From Buchnera aphidicola (GTDB lineage Bacteria; Pseudomonadota; Gammaproteobacteria; Enterobacterales; Enterobacteriaceae): 64,000 nucleotides of DNA. Shown here piece by piece: positions 25,639-36,393 of this stretch. The position numbers were made by a program, and so were the translations under genes. Position 1 is the stretch's first letter. Each line of letters begins with the position of its first letter. Under the pieces are notes generated by a model that was not told the origin of the DNA, made no database searches, and was given only the letters and a program-made list of their open reading frames with translations. The DNA is taken from contig NZ_LT667500.1 in NCBI RefSeq assembly GCF_900128725.1, positions 1 to 64,000 of the forward strand. The letters run 5' to 3'.

Positions 25639-28600
25639 TTAATCGCTATTTAGTTCAATATTTATACCTAATGAGCGTATTTCTTTGATTAACACATTGA
25701 AGGACTCCGGCATTCCGGGCTCCATTTTATGCTGACCGCTAACGATATTTTTATACATTTTTGTTCTTCCCGCTACATCGTCAGATTTTACAGTCAACAT
25801 TTCTTGTAGTGTATGTGAAGCGCCATATGCTTCTAATGCCCACACTTCCATTTCACCAAACCTTTGTCCGCCAAATTGCGCCTTTCCACCTAAAGGTTGT
25901 TGAGTTATTAAGCTATATGACCCGGTTGAACGAGCGTGCATTTTATCGTCGACTAAATGATTTAGTTTTAACATATACATGTACCCTACTGTTACATCTC
26001 TTTCAAATTTTTCCCCAGTCCTGCCGTCAAATAAAGGAATTTGTCCAGATGAAGGTAGTTTACCCATTTTTAATAGTTCTTTGATTTCCGTTTCATGCGC
26101 TCCATCAAATACTGGGGTAGCCATAGGCATTCCTGAGCGTAAATTCTCAGCTAACTGGATTACTTCTTGATCAGAAAAATCGTTCAAATTGATTTTTTGA
26201 TGCGTGTTATTTCCAAGGTCATATGCTTTTTGTAAAAATTGACGTATTTTATACGTTTTTTTTTGTTTTGTTATCATCTTATCGATGATATTTCCAATTC
26301 CTTTTGCCGCTAGTCCTAAATGTGTTTCTAGAATTTGACCTACATTCATACGAGAAGGAACTCCTAATGGATTTAATACTATATCAACTGGTACTCCTTC
26401 ATGATCATACGGCATATCTTCTACTGGGTTAATTTTTGATACCACGCCCTTATTTCCATGACGTCCGGCCATTTTATCTCCCGGTTGTATTTTTCTTTTT
26501 ACAGCAAGGTATATTTTGACTATTTTTAAAATTCCAGGAGCTAATTCGTCACCTTGGATAATTTTTCTATTTTGTTCTTTTGTTTTCTTTTTGAGTGTTT
26601 TTTTTAATTTTTTATATTGTTGTTTCAATGGATGAATTTTGTTTTTTATTTTTATAGAAGGATATACATTATTCTGAAAGTATTGGTCTAAAGAATGATT
26701 TTTAAAATTGTGCGGAGGGGCGTTCGATGATGTTAATATTTTATTTATACGCATAAAAATATTTAATTCAAAAATTTTAAATTCTTCCATTAAGTTTTTT
26801 TTAGCTTGTACTAATAACATTTCTTCTATTTCTAATGTTCGCTTGTCTTTTTTAACGCCGTCTCTAGTAAATATTTGTACATCGATGACGGTTCCGTGCA
26901 CTCCGTTAGGAACGCGCAGCGACGAATCTTTTACATCTGATGCTTTTTCCCCAAAGATAGCTCTTAATAGCTTTTCTTCAGGAGTTAGCTGTGTTTCCCC
27001 TTTTGGGGTTACTTTACCTACCAGTACATTTCCGCTTGAAACCTCTGCTCCTACATAGATGATTCCGGAATCATCTAATTTAGATAGCATTGATTCACCT
27101 ACATTTGGTATATCGGCTGTTATTTCTTCTATCCCTAATTTTGTATCCCGACATATACAGGACAATTCTTGAATATGAATTGTAGTAAAGCGATCATCTC
27201 TCACCACTTGCTCTGAAATTAATATAGAATCCTCAAAGTTGTATCCGTTCCAAGGCATAAAAGCTACACGCATATTTTGACCTAATGCTAATTCACCTAG
27301 ATCAGTAGACGGTCCGTCCGCTAAAACATCACCTTTTTTTATCAAGTTGTTTAATTGAACGCATGGAATCTGGTTAATGCAAGTATTTTGATTTGATCGG
27401 ATATATTTTTTCAAGTGATAAATATCAATCCCTAATTGGTTTTCAAATATCTTACTATCGGTAATCTGAATAACTATTTTTTCTGCATCAACATACTGAA
27501 CTATACCGTCTCTTTTAGCGATAATAGTAACTCCAGAATCTACGGCTACAGATCTTTCCATGCCAGTGCCTACTAATGGTTTTTCTGACCTAATCGTCGG
27601 TACCGCTTGTCTTTGCATATTTGCGCCCATTAAGGCTCTATTAGCATCATTATGTTCTAGAAACGGTATTAAAGAAGCGCCTACAGACACGATTTGCTGA
27701 GTCGACACATCCATGTAGTGAACTTTTTTTTTGTGAAATAAACCAAATTCTCCGTGGTGCCTACAGGTTACAAATTTTTTTGAGAATTGACCGTTTTTAT
27801 TGATTTTTGTGTTTGCCTGGGCAATGATGTAATTGCCTTCTTCAATAGCAGATAGATATTTAATGTCTTTAGTAACTACAGTATTAATGATCTTTCTATA
27901 CGGGGTTTCTAAAAAACCATATTTATTGGTTCTTGCGTATATAGATAATGAATTAATCAATCCTATGTTAGGTCCCTCAGGAGTTTCAACAGGACAAACA
28001 CGACCATAGTGCGTGGGATGCACATCTCTAACTTCAAAACCAGCTCTTTCTCTAGTTAACCCACCAACTCCTAGCGCAGAAATTCTACGTTTATGCGTGA
28101 TTTCTGCCAAAGGATTGTTTTGATCCATAAACTGAGATAATTGGCTAGAACCAAAAAACTCTTTTATTGCAGAAGAAATAGGCTTGGCATTAATAATGTC
28201 TTGAGGCATAAGAGAGTCTAATTCACTAAGTGATAATCTTTCTCGTACAGTGCGCTCTACTCGGATTAATCCAATTCTAAATTGATTTTCTACCATTTCA
28301 CCTACTGATCGAACGCGACGGTTACCTAAATGATCTATGTCATCTATTTCGCCTTTTCCGTTTCTGATATTAATTAATTTTTTTATTACATCGACAATAT
28401 CTTGCTTACTCAATGTTCCCGGACCACTCACTTCTTTACGTGTTAAAGATTTATTAAATTTCATTCGGCCGACAGGAGAAAGATCATATCTTTCGCTAGA
28501 AAAAAATAAATTATTAAATAAATTTTCTGCAGCTTCTTTGGTAGGAGGTTCACCCGGCCTCATCATTCTATATATTTCAATTAATGCTGTAATTCGATCT

Positions 28601-29670
28601 TTAGTATTATCTATTTTTAATGTATCAGATATGTATGATCCGTGATCAAGATCATTGGTAAATAAAATGGATATTCTGCCATGCTCCAATTTTTTTATTT
28701 TTTTAACATCTTCTTTGGTTAACCGTGTATTTGCAGCAATTAACACTTTTCCTGTTCTGGGATCAAAATAATTTTTGCTAATTATTTTTCCATAAATATA
28801 TTCTTCCGGAATAGTAATAGAAGTTATATTTTTTTTTTTTAATTCCTTAATGTTCTGAGCTGTAACCCGACTTCCTTTCGTTATATAGACTTTTTTATCT
28901 TCAATAATATTGAATGGTATGATTTCACCATGTAATCGCTCAGGATTGAGGGCCATTGTAATATTTTTTTTTTTAATACAAATAGCGTCGTGTTTAAAGA
29001 AAGTATCAAGAATTTGTTCTGTATTAAAGTTTAAAGCATGTAAGATTACGGTAACTGGAATTTTTCTCCTACGATCTATTCGTATAAATAAGTGATCTTT
29101 AGGGTCAAACTCAAAATCAAGCCACGATCCTCTATATGGAATAATTCTGGCATTATATAGTATTTTTCCTGATGAATGAGTTTTTCCTTTATCGCTATCA
29201 AAAAAAACGCCAGGACTTCTATGTAACTGTGATACTACTACCCTTTCTGTTCCGTTGATAATGAATGTCCCGTTTTTTGTCATTAACGGCAATTCACCCA
29301 TATATACTTCTTGTTCTTTTATGCATTTTACTATGGAATTATTTGAATCTTTTTCATAAATGACTAATTGTAACTTAACTCTTAAAGGGATTGAATAAGT
29401 TATACCGCGCGTGTGAGATTCTTGAACGTTAAAAGTTTTTTTACCTAAAATATATGATACATACTTCAATTCAGCGCTTCCGTTATAGCTGCGAATAGGA
29501 AACACTGATTGAAAAGCGGATTCTAATCCTTGATGATTATTTTTATTAGACTGAATAAATTGCTTAAATGAATTGATTTGAATAGATAGCAGGTAAGGAA
29601 TATCTAATACTTGCGGTTGTTTTCCAAAATTTTTGCGGATACGTTTTTTTTCGGTGTGAGAGTAAACCAT
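25639..29670 (-). CDS. rpoB: RNA polymerase subunit beta
   Basis: Catalytic subunit of RNA polymerase, about 1343 residues from the ATG at 29670 (1342 in E. coli). GAGGAG sits three bases before that ATG and [16 protein letters not shown] aligns with the E. coli start, so the longer frame from 29691 is not the real start. Visible: [30 protein letters not shown] (rifampicin pocket, near 508-535), [33 protein letters not shown], and the C-terminal [18 protein letters not shown]. Follows a candidate attenuator after rplL. Confidence 0.99.
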   Translation of the reverse strand: MVYSHTEKKRIRKNFGKQPQVLDIPYLLSIQINSFKQFIQSNKNNHQGLESAFQSVFPIRSYNGSAELKYVSYILGKKTFNVQESHTRGITYSIPLRVKLQLVIYEKDSNNSIVKCIKEQEVYMGELPLMTKNGTFIINGTERVVVSQLHRSPGVFFDSDKGKTHSSGKILYNARIIPYRGSWLDFEFDPKDHLFIRIDRRRKIPVTVILHALNFNTEQILDTFFKHDAICIKKKNITMALNPERLHGEIIPFNIIEDKKVYITKGSRVTAQNIKELKKKNITSITIPEEYIYGKIISKNYFDPRTGKVLIAANTRLTKEDVKKIKKLEHGRISILFTNDLDHGSYISDTLKIDNTKDRITALIEIYRMMRPGEPPTKEAAENLFNNLFFSSERYDLSPVGRMKFNKSLTRKEVSGPGTLSKQDIVDVIKKLINIRNGKGEIDDIDHLGNRRVRSVGEMVENQFRIGLIRVERTVRERLSLSELDSLMPQDIINAKPISSAIKEFFGSSQLSQFMDQNNPLAEITHKRRISALGVGGLTRERAGFEVRDVHPTHYGRVCPVETPEGPNIGLINSLSIYARTNKYGFLETPYRKIINTVVTKDIKYLSAIEEGNYIIAQANTKINKNGQFSKKFVTCRHHGEFGLFHKKKVHYMDVSTQQIVSVGASLIPFLEHNDANRALMGANMQRQAVPTIRSEKPLVGTGMERSVAVDSGVTIIAKRDGIVQYVDAEKIVIQITDSKIFENQLGIDIYHLKKYIRSNQNTCINQIPCVQLNNLIKKGDVLADGPSTDLGELALGQNMRVAFMPWNGYNFEDSILISEQVVRDDRFTTIHIQELSCICRDTKLGIEEITADIPNVGESMLSKLDDSGIIYVGAEVSSGNVLVGKVTPKGETQLTPEEKLLRAIFGEKASDVKDSSLRVPNGVHGTVIDVQIFTRDGVKKDKRTLEIEEMLLVQAKKNLMEEFKIFELNIFMRINKILTSSNAPPHNFKNHSLDQYFQNNVYPSIKIKNKIHPLKQQYKKLKKTLKKKTKEQNRKIIQGDELAPGILKIVKIYLAVKRKIQPGDKMAGRHGNKGVVSKINPVEDMPYDHEGVPVDIVLNPLGVPSRMNVGQILETHLGLAAKGIGNIIDKMITKQKKTYKIRQFLQKAYDLGNNTHQKINLNDFSDQEVIQLAENLRSGMPMATPVFDGAHETEIKELLKMGKLPSSGQIPLFDGRTGEKFERDVTVGYMYMLKLNHLVDDKMHARSTGSYSLITQQPLGGKAQFGGQRFGEMEVWALEAYGASHTLQEMLTVKSDDVAGRTKMYKNIVSGQHKMEPGMPESFNVLIKEIRSLGINIELNSD

Positions 29671-29790
29671 TAGCTCCTCAGCGTTTTTCATGACAAATAA
29701 ATTATATTTTTTAAAATTTTTTTGAATCTTTATTCGGTATTCAAAATAAATGGTGAAAATTATTTTTAAATATATATGTAGCTATAAGAA

Positions 29791-29814
29791 ACTGGTGATC
29801 TGATAATCACCAGT
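29791..29814 (-). terminator. Candidate rplL-rpoB attenuator hairpin
   Basis: ACTGGTGAT and ATCACCAGT form a perfect 9-bp stem with a six-base loop, in the 192-base spacer between rplL and rpoB. E. coli has a partial terminator at this spot that lowers rpoBC expression relative to ribosomal proteins. There is no strong U run next to the stem, which fits a leaky terminator or a processing site. Structure seen; role inferred. Confidence 0.65.
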
Positions 29815-29862
29815 CACTAATATATTTGTATATATTAAGATAATTTTTTAAAAAATTATGTT

Positions 29863-30231
29863 TTATACAATCTCTGCGGTAGCTCCGGAATCTATCAGAG
29901 ATTTTTTTAAGCTATCTGCATTTTCTTTGGTAAGATTTTCTTTAACAATTGTCGGCGCTGATTCTACGAGATCTTTAGATTCTTTCAATCCTAGCCCCGT
30001 AGTACTGCGTATTATTTTGATGATTGATATCTTGTTAGGTCCTATATTTGTTAGTTTAACAGTAAATGAAACTTGTTCTTCTTTTTCAGGTTCTTTATTA
30101 GTTTGTGTAGTATGTGTTGGTGCAACAGATGAAACATTAAATTTTTTTTCTATATCCGAAATTAGTTGCATAATTTCTTGTACTGACATTTCAGAAATGG
30201 CGTGTAGCATTTCTTCTTTAGTCATAGGCAT
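29863..30231 (-). CDS. rplL: 50S ribosomal protein L7/L12
   Basis: Stalk protein that recruits translational GTPases. 122 residues (121 in E. coli). It has the N-terminal dimerisation helices (MTKEEMLHAISEMSVQEIMQLISDIEKKF), a hinge rich in Thr/Gln/Glu instead of Ala/Gly, and the C-terminal domain with KISIIKIIRSTTGLGLKESKDLVESAP. The start is ATGCCTATG, so either Met is possible. Between rplJ and the attenuator upstream of rpoB. Confidence 0.97.
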   Translation of the reverse strand: MPMTKEEMLHAISEMSVQEIMQLISDIEKKFNVSSVAPTHTTQTNKEPEKEEQVSFTVKLTNIGPNKISIIKIIRSTTGLGLKESKDLVESAPTIVKENLTKENADSLKKSLIDSGATAEIV

Positions 30232-30284
30232 AATGATTATTCCTAAAAAGTCAAAATATATATAAAAACAATTGATTAGTTATG

Positions 30285-30770
30285 CTAATTGTGCTTGAGT
30301 TGATATAAAGCGCGCAGTAACTTTCCTAAAGTTATTTCTTTTAATATCCAGATAAATTTGATTATAGCTTCTTGGTGCGTTGGTAGATCAGCAAGATCAT
30401 GAATTTCGTCGAGATTAAGTAATCTTCTTTCATAGACGGCATTCTTTATTTGAAATTGATTATTTTGTTTATTAAATAATTTAAATAATCTACTTGCGCT
30501 ACCGGGATGGTTCATAGAGAATGCAATTAATGTAGGTCCGCTTAATACTGGCTGCAAAGTATCAAAATGAGTGTTTTCTAGAGATTTTTTTAGTAATGTA
30601 TTACGTATTATATGCATTTCTACATGGGATATTTTTGCTTTCTTGCGTAGAGTATTGATTTCATTTACGGTAATTCCAGATGGATTAGCTGTTACAACTG
30701 ACAATGCTTTTTTTGCAACATGATGCATTTTTTTAATTATATCTTGTTTTTTAGTGCGAGTTAATGCCAT
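30285..30770 (-). CDS. rplJ: 50S ribosomal protein L10
   Basis: Base of the ribosomal stalk that carries L7/L12 dimers. 161 residues (165 in E. coli). It begins MALTRTKKQDIIKKMHHVAKKALSVV and contains VEMHIIRNTLLKKSLENT (rRNA-binding) and LSGPTLIAFSMNHPG; the C-terminal helix that binds L12 is present. A 175-base spacer separates it from rplA, where E. coli has the promoter and L10-binding leader; I could not pick out the leader fold by eye. Confidence 0.96.
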   Translation of the reverse strand: MALTRTKKQDIIKKMHHVAKKALSVVTANPSGITVNEINTLRKKAKISHVEMHIIRNTLLKKSLENTHFDTLQPVLSGPTLIAFSMNHPGSASRLFKLFNKQNNQFQIKNAVYERRLLNLDEIHDLADLPTHQEAIIKFIWILKEITLGKLLRALYQLKHN

Positions 30771-30945
30771 TTTTTTATCCTAGTTATGATGATGTGTACC
30801 AATAATCATAAAATTATAGATTTTGTAGATTTTACAGGATAGAAGGCGGTTAAATTAGATAGATGATATTATTTACAATGGATTTTTTTTTTAAAAAATA
30901 TTATACCAATATGCGATATATATTTTTTAAAGGTATTTATCTTGT

Positions 30946-31632
30946 TTATAAAGATAAATAATCAATATTTATTCCAGGACTCATTGTTGTTGATATATTA
31001 ATATTTTTAAAATACATTCCCTTTAATTGAGCTGGTTTAGCTTGTTTAATGGAGTTATATAATATTAAAAAATTTTCATATAAATCATTATCAGAAAAGT
31101 TTATTTTTCCGAAATTGCTGTGAATAATACCGCTTTTATCGCTGCGATAAGTTATTTTCCCTCGCCTTGCTTCTTCTACAGATTGTTTTATGTTAGTAGA
31201 CACGGTGCCGAATTTTGGGTTAGGCATAATACCTCTAGGTCCTAATATAGGTCCTAACTTTTTAACAATTTCCATAGTTTCTGGTGACGCAATAACAATA
31301 TCAAATTTTATTGTTTGTTTGGTTATAATATCGGCTAGATTTTCTGTGCCTACAAAATCTGCTCCTGATGTTTGAGCAATTTTAACATTATCGCCAGTAG
31401 TAAAGACTGCAATTTTTATTTTTTTGCCTGTTCCATGTGGCAATAATATAGATCCCCTAATATTGTGTTCATGTTTTTTAGGGTTAATATTTAAAGAAAA
31501 GCTGGCATCTATACTTTCTATGAATTTAGCTGGTTGTAATTTTTTTAAAATTTTTATAGCATTTTTAATGTCATAGAATTTTTTTTTTATTTGATTTTGA
31601 TTTAATTGCATTTTTCTAGATTTTTTTTTCAC
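30946..31632 (-). CDS. rplA: 50S ribosomal protein L1
   Basis: L1-stalk protein that helps release E-site tRNA and in E. coli represses its own operon. 228 residues (234 in E. coli). The start is GTG at 31632: KKKSRKM aligns with the E. coli N-terminus, and AAGGAA, overlapping the end of rplK, is the ribosome-binding site. Visible: SIDASFSLNINPKKHEHNIRGSILLPHGTGK and GPILGPRGIMPNPKFGTVS (about 118-136). Only two bases separate it from the rplK stop, so translation is coupled. The last few residues of E. coli L1 are missing. Confidence 0.96.
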   Translation of the reverse strand: MKKKSRKMQLNQNQIKKKFYDIKNAIKILKKLQPAKFIESIDASFSLNINPKKHEHNIRGSILLPHGTGKKIKIAVFTTGDNVKIAQTSGADFVGTENLADIITKQTIKFDIVIASPETMEIVKKLGPILGPRGIMPNPKFGTVSTNIKQSVEEARRGKITYRSDKSGIIHSNFGKINFSDNDLYENFLILYNSIKQAKPAQLKGMYFKNINISTTMSPGINIDYLSL

Positions 31633-31634
31633 TT

Positions 31635-32066
31635 TTATTCCTTGGTTACTGTTATTCCCATAGATCGTGCAGTGCCTTCAATAGTTCTAGCGATTCTTTC
31701 AATATTGGATCCGGTCATATCAATCATTTTTTGTTTTGCAATATCATATATTTGATTTTTTGTGATGTTTCCAACAATTTCATGATTTGGTCTTTTAGAT
31801 CCGGTTTTAATGCCTAGACATTTTTTTAATAATATAGCCGCAGGAGGGGTTTTGATAATAAAAGTAAAGGTTTTATCGGTATACACCGTAATGATAACAG
31901 GAGTAGGAACTCCTTTCTCTAAATGGGATGTTTGTGAATTAAAGCTTTTACAAAACTCCATTATATTTATTCCTTTTTGCCCTAAAGCTGGTCCGACCGG
32001 AGGACTTGGGTTAGCCATGCCAGACAGTACTTGTAACTTAATATAAGATTGAATGTTTTTGGTCAT
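31635..32066 (-). CDS. rplK: 50S ribosomal protein L11
   Basis: Binds the GTPase-associated centre of 23S rRNA and is needed for RelA sensing. 143 residues (142 in E. coli). It contains [32 protein letters not shown], the N-terminal hinge with conserved prolines, and the C-terminal rRNA-binding domain [37 protein letters not shown]. First gene of the rplK-rplA pair, 83 bases downstream of nusG. Confidence 0.97.
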   Translation of the reverse strand: MTKNIQSYIKLQVLSGMANPSPPVGPALGQKGINIMEFCKSFNSQTSHLEKGVPTPVIITVYTDKTFTFIIKTPPAAILLKKCLGIKTGSKRPNHEIVGNITKNQIYDIAKQKMIDMTGSNIERIARTIEGTARSMGITVTKE

Positions 32067-32149
32067 TATATTCCTTGATTTTTTGGTATATATAATTTTT
32101 TAATTGACAAGGGTGGTAATGCAAGAGTTTATTTTTCTGTAAAGCGCTA

Positions 32150-32692
32150 TTAGTACTTTTCTACTTGCCGAAAATCTAGTTCAACAGGGGTAGAGCGTCC
32201 AAATATAGACACGGAAACTTTTAATCTATTTTTTTCATAATCGACGGTTTCTACAATACCGTTAAAATCTGAGAATGGACCATCTTTAACGCGTACATTT
32301 TCTCCTGGTTCAAACATTTTTTTAGGTCTAGGTTTATCTCCAATTTTTTTTAGTTTTTGTATAATAAAATTTATTTCACGATCGCTAATAGGAGTTGGTT
32401 TTTCGGATGAATTACCTATAAAACCTAAGACTTTAGGCAAGCTTCTAATTAAATGCCAGCTATTATTATTCATAATCATATGAATTAAAATATATCCTGG
32501 AAAAAATTTATAATCACTTTTTTTACGTTTACCTTTTCTTATTTCAATGACTTCTTCAGAAGGAACAATCACTTGTCCAAATATATCGTTCATTTTTTTT
32601 ATTTTTTCATTATTTTGTATGGATTGAGCGACCTGATTTTCAAAACCTGAAAAAGCTTGAATAACATACCATTTTTTTTTATCTACACACAA
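32150..32692 (-). CDS. nusG: Transcription elongation/termination factor NusG
   Basis: Binds RNA polymerase and links it to Rho or to the ribosome. 180 residues (181 in E. coli). N-terminal NGN domain ([37 protein letters not shown]) and C-terminal KOW domain ([40 protein letters not shown]). The start appears to be TTG at 32692, three bases after the secE stop, with GAGG in the secE end as ribosome-binding site; no in-frame ATG exists near the N-terminus. Cotranscribed with secE. Confidence 0.96.
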   Translation of the reverse strand: MCVDKKKWYVIQAFSGFENQVAQSIQNNEKIKKMNDIFGQVIVPSEEVIEIRKGKRKKSDYKFFPGYILIHMIMNNNSWHLIRSLPKVLGFIGNSSEKPTPISDREINFIIQKLKKIGDKPRPKKMFEPGENVRVKDGPFSDFNGIVETVDYEKNRLKVSVSIFGRSTPVELDFRQVEKY

Positions 32693-32695
32693 TTT

Positions 32696-33073
32696 TTATA
32701 GCCTCGATATAAGTATTTGAGATATTATATGCAGTATAATTCCGTCTAATATCCATAAAAATATAGTTGTTAATATTATTAAAAATAATACGATGCCAGT
32801 GGTTTTTGTTGTTTCTATGTAATTTGGCCAAATAATATTAGATAATTCTGATTTAATACTTTTTATATAGGATAGAGTGTTTTTGCCTATATTAGTTCGA
32901 AAAAATATATTTAATAATATTGTCCCAAATAAACAAAAAAATATGATTTTTTTGAGAATAGAAAGTTCTTTAATAAAAAAAAAATGAATTAATGTTATTG
33001 ATAAACATATTGTAATTATGCAAAACCATTTTATTTGTTTTATATGATTCATATATGTAGTATATATATGCAT
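32696..33073 (-). CDS. secE: Preprotein translocase subunit SecE
   Basis: Essential clamp subunit of the SecYEG channel. 125 residues with three predicted membrane helices (about 16-33, 40-57, 92-112), the three-helix form of enterics. The conserved C-terminal region is ELSNIIWPNYIETTKTTGIVL, where the amphipathic helix leads into the last membrane helix, ending LDGIILHIISQI. The start at 33073 is chosen because GAGAA lies upstream; an in-frame ATG at 33052 is possible. tufB, which precedes secE in E. coli, is not here. Confidence 0.93.
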   Translation of the reverse strand: MHIYTTYMNHIKQIKWFCIITICLSITLIHFFFIKELSILKKIIFFCLFGTILLNIFFRTNIGKNTLSYIKSIKSELSNIIWPNYIETTKTTGIVLFLIILTTIFLWILDGIILHIISQILISRL

Positions 33074-33349
33074 AATTTTCGGTTCTCTGATAAAAGAAAA
33101 ATTTTTAAAAGCTACTGATAAAGTTTGTTATTTTCTTTACTCTAAATTAGTTACGATCACTGTATCCCTAGATAACAAGCAAAATAGTTAAATCTTTTTA
33201 ACGATATATTTAATAATATTAATAGATATACATTAGATTGTTTGAAATAATCAAGGAAGAAAGTATTGTTTAGAGTTTTTTAATGCTTGTTAAATAAGTG
33301 AAGTTAAATTATTTTTTTTCTAAGCGAATATAATTTAAAATATCTTTTT

Positions 33350-33423
33350 TGCTGATACCTAGATTTGAACTAGGGACCTCATCCATACCAAGGATGTGCT
33401 CTACCGAACTAAGCTATATCAGC
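33350..33423 (-). tRNA. tRNA-Thr (GGT)
   Basis: Cloverleaf matching E. coli thrT: acceptor GCTGATA/TATCAGC, anticodon stem CATCC/GGATG with loop TTGGTAT (anticodon GGT), T stem CCTAG/CTAGG, discriminator A, no encoded CCA. Last of a four-tRNA cluster with the same order as E. coli thrU-tyrU-glyT-thrT. Confidence 0.97.
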
Positions 33424-33476
33424 AGTATAATTAGAATGATTAATGATAGATGTCTATTAGACATTTTTATACATTA

Positions 33477-33548
<72 letters not shown>

Positions 33549-33551
33549 AGT

Positions 33552-33633
33552 TGGTGGGAGAAGGATTCGAACCTTCGAAGTCAATGACGGCAGATTTACA
33601 GTCTGCTCCCTTTAACCACTCGGGAACCCCACC
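33552..33633 (-). tRNA. tRNA-Tyr (GTA)
   Basis: Class II tRNA with a long variable arm (CGTCATTGACTTCG region), anticodon GTA in CTGTAAA, acceptor GGTGGGG/TCCCACC (last pair G-U), discriminator A, no CCA. Only three bases separate it from tRNA-Gly. Confidence 0.97.
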
Positions 33634-33640
33634 TCTTTTT

Positions 33641-33713
<73 letters not shown>

Positions 33714-34477
33714 TTTTGTTCTATTATAGAGCCAATAATCAAGATAATTAAAAAAAATTGAATTAACTTTTTTTTGATTATTATTTTAATAAAATATATA
33801 ATAATATATTATATTATATATATTTATAATATTAAAAGTCAACAAATTATTTTTTAACAATTATTGATTTCTTTAGAATAACATATTTTTTATGAAAATA
33901 AAATTTTTTTTAATGTTGATTGTTCTATTACGACAAGAGCTTATTTTTTATATAAACTGGATGTTTTATATAAATTAATAAAATTTTATTTTAAGTACAA
34001 AAGACTAATATATTTGTAGAAAATGAATTAGCTGATGATTTTAATAATATTAGTTTAGTGCTATAGTTTTCAGTTTTTTAATCTTTTAATAAATGTTATA
34101 CTAATGAAAAATAGTTTTTTTTAAATAAATTCGTTAGTTATCAATACTATTTATATGAAGGTATTTTTTGCTTTATTATTTTTTTGTATTGAATTTTTAT
34201 AGTTTTTTATTCACAAGTGTTTATAAATTTGTTTAGTATTTGTTTTTCAGTTACTTATCTCAGCTATTGAGCTTGTTTTTCATTTTTCTAAAATATTTGT
34301 TTTTATATTTGTATGATAACTAATATTATATTGTATATAATTTGGTTTCAAATAAAGATAACGAAAATAAAATATTACTTTAATTGTATAGACGAGTCAT
34401 TACTAAATAGTTACAACATTATATGTTTTTTGATTTATCGCTAGGCTATATTTGGTAACTATATTTAGGATATATAT
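33714..34477. other. 764-base AT-rich region between tRNA-Thr and metF
   Basis: No reading frame with family resemblance on either strand. Long A/T runs and frequent stops dominate. It should hold the promoter of the tRNA-secE-nusG block (left end) and that of metF (right end). Related genomes carry murB-type genes near here, from memory; no remnant was recognised. Confidence 0.55.
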
Positions 34478-35359
34478 ATGGTAACAATAATTAATAATGA
34501 TCACGGAATATATAATACTGAATCATATAATTTAAAAAATAAAATAAAAATTTCTTTTGAAGTTTTCCCGCCAAAAGATATTTTTTTAGAAAAAAAGTTA
34601 TTTAATTCAGTTCAGGTATTAAATTCTTGTTATCCTGAATTTTTTTCAGTGACCAATAGCACTCATCCTGAAAATCGCTATAAAACATTTTCTGTCATTA
34701 AAAAAATACGTTCTTTAATTAATTCTCCAGTATGTGCTCACTTGACTTCTATTGGATTTGATGAAGTCACAATAAAAGAGATTGCTGCAAAGTATTGGAA
34801 ATGCGGAGTTAAGAAAATTATTGCGTTAAGAGGAGACTTACCAAATCAGTATTCTAATAATATTATATATGCAGTAGACTTAATTAAGTTGTTAAAATCT
34901 GTCAATAATTTTGAAATATTAGTTGCAGCATATCCTGAAATACATCCGGAATCACGTAGTTTACAAGAAGATTTAATAAATTTAAAAAATAAAATTCACG
35001 TAGGTGCGAAAAAAGCTATTACTCAATTTTTCTTCAGTATTGATAAATTTCTTAGTTTTCGAGATTCGTGTTTAAGCTTTGGAATAGAGATAGACTTAAT
35101 ACCAGGTATATTACCTATATTAAATATTGATCAGTTAAAAAAATTTGCTGCTATGACTCGAGTTTATATTCCTCGGTGGATTTTTGATGCGTTTGAGAAA
35201 AATAAAAATGATCTTGAGCAATGTCAGAACTTAAGTGTAGGAATTGCTATGAACTTAATTATTAGTTTATATCGCCAAGGCGTGACATGTTTTCATTTAT
35301 ATACATTAAATCAGTCATACTTAAGTTTACAAATTTGTCAAAGACTAGGTTTAGTTTAA
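34478..35359 (+). CDS. metF: 5,10-methylenetetrahydrofolate reductase MetF
   Basis: FAD enzyme reducing methylene-THF to methyl-THF, the methyl donor for MetE (18861-21137). 293 residues (296 in E. coli). Visible: ISFEVFPPKD (catalytic Glu, about residue 28), VCAHLTSIGFD, IIALRGDLP (about 115), AAYPEIHPES, AITQFFFS (about 185), IPGILPI and a C-terminus with FHLYTLNQS. An N-terminal extension of about 20 residues precedes the core. It stands alone, followed by argB. Confidence 0.95.
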   Translation: MVTIINNDHGIYNTESYNLKNKIKISFEVFPPKDIFLEKKLFNSVQVLNSCYPEFFSVTNSTHPENRYKTFSVIKKIRSLINSPVCAHLTSIGFDEVTIKEIAAKYWKCGVKKIIALRGDLPNQYSNNIIYAVDLIKLLKSVNNFEILVAAYPEIHPESRSLQEDLINLKNKIHVGAKKAITQFFFSIDKFLSFRDSCLSFGIEIDLIPGILPILNIDQLKKFAAMTRVYIPRWIFDAFEKNKNDLEQCQNLSVGIAMNLIISLYRQGVTCFHLYTLNQSYLSLQICQRLGLV

Positions 35360-35572
35360 TTTTTAGGTTCTGTCGCTATAATGTAAAATTTTTATTATTT
35401 TTAATAATCGCGCATGCATTATTTATTGTTTTTACTAAATATATATGCGTTATATGTTGTTTCTATTTTTTATATTCTTATCATCAAGGTTTGTATAACA
35501 TATAGAAAAATTTTGAAGCAATATATTTGATATGTCTTTACTATTGATGTATTTCCAAATAAGGCTTTAATA

Positions 35573-36367
35573 ATGGAAAGTTTATTGATTATTAAAATAG
35601 GCGGTATTTTATTAAATAATAATGATGCCGTAAAACGTTTATTTAAAGAACTCAGTCGCCATAAACGATTAACTAGACAAAAGGTTATATTTGTTAATGG
35701 TGCCGCTTCTTTTGGCCATGAGCTTTTTAATCGAGTTAACGGCTTGGATGCAGATAAAAATTTTTTATCAGTGACCCAACTAAATACTAAAAAGATTTTA
35801 TATTCCGTTTTACCTAATTTAGTAAATATTCGTTTATTAGCTTGGTCTAGGAAATATAATATTTTTGGACAGGGGTGCTTATTATCAGATTTTTTTAGCA
35901 AATTAATTGATTCTTGTTTCGATATAGATATTACTAGATCTTTTTTAAAAAAAAATGAATTACCAATATTAAAATACTCAGAATTGATTAAAGCGTTGCT
36001 AAAAAAACATATTACCCCGTTCATATGTTCTTTGGGTATAGACACTAAAGGTAATATTTTTCATATTGACTCTGATATTGTTGCAGCAATATTGGCTATT
36101 ATATTTAATTGTCGTCTAATTTTTTTAACGGATGTGAGCGCTGTATTAAATAATAAAGGTCAATGTATTAAAACTATCTCTAGCAAACAAATCAATAATC
36201 TAATTTGTTCTGGGGTAGTTTCAAACGGCATGATTACTAAAGTACAGGCTGCGTCCGTAGTTTTAAGATTACTAAAAAAATCGGTTGAAATTGCTAGTTG
36301 GCATAATATAAATAATATAGCAGATTTATTTCAAGGCAAATCATCTGGCACGAGAGTTATAGAATAA
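35573..36367 (+). CDS. argB: Acetylglutamate kinase ArgB, substrate-site residues lost
   Basis: Second step of arginine synthesis, phosphorylating N-acetylglutamate. 264 residues (258 in E. coli), with the N-terminal KIGGILL, the nucleotide-side GMITKVQAA that keeps E. coli Lys217, and the tail FQGKSSGTRVIE. However the HGGG loop reads NGAA, the Arg of LRVT (Arg66) is Ser, and the Asn of NVNAD (Asn158) is Asp. These positions bind acetylglutamate or phosphate in the E. coli enzyme. The frame is open throughout, so this looks like an intact but catalytically doubtful protein. argE and argC, which precede argB in related genomes, are not present; only 213 bases separate it from metF. Confidence 0.85.
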   Translation: MESLLIIKIGGILLNNNDAVKRLFKELSRHKRLTRQKVIFVNGAASFGHELFNRVNGLDADKNFLSVTQLNTKKILYSVLPNLVNIRLLAWSRKYNIFGQGCLLSDFFSKLIDSCFDIDITRSFLKKNELPILKYSELIKALLKKHITPFICSLGIDTKGNIFHIDSDIVAAILAIIFNCRLIFLTDVSAVLNNKGQCIKTISSKQINNLICSGVVSNGMITKVQAASVVLRLLKKSVEIASWHNINNIADLFQGKSSGTRVIE

Positions 36368-36393
36368 AATAAAAAGGTATATAAAAAAATTTA

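Noticed and set aside
29858..30265. 135-codon plus-strand frame over rplL
   Set aside because: Antisense shadow of rplL.
33714..34477. Possible CRISPR or tandem repeats in AT-rich spacers
   Set aside because: Only homopolymer and dinucleotide runs; no direct repeats with regular spacing.
35470..36045. 191-codon minus-strand frame overlapping argB
   Set aside because: Antisense of argB; the argB frame shows clear homology on the other strand.
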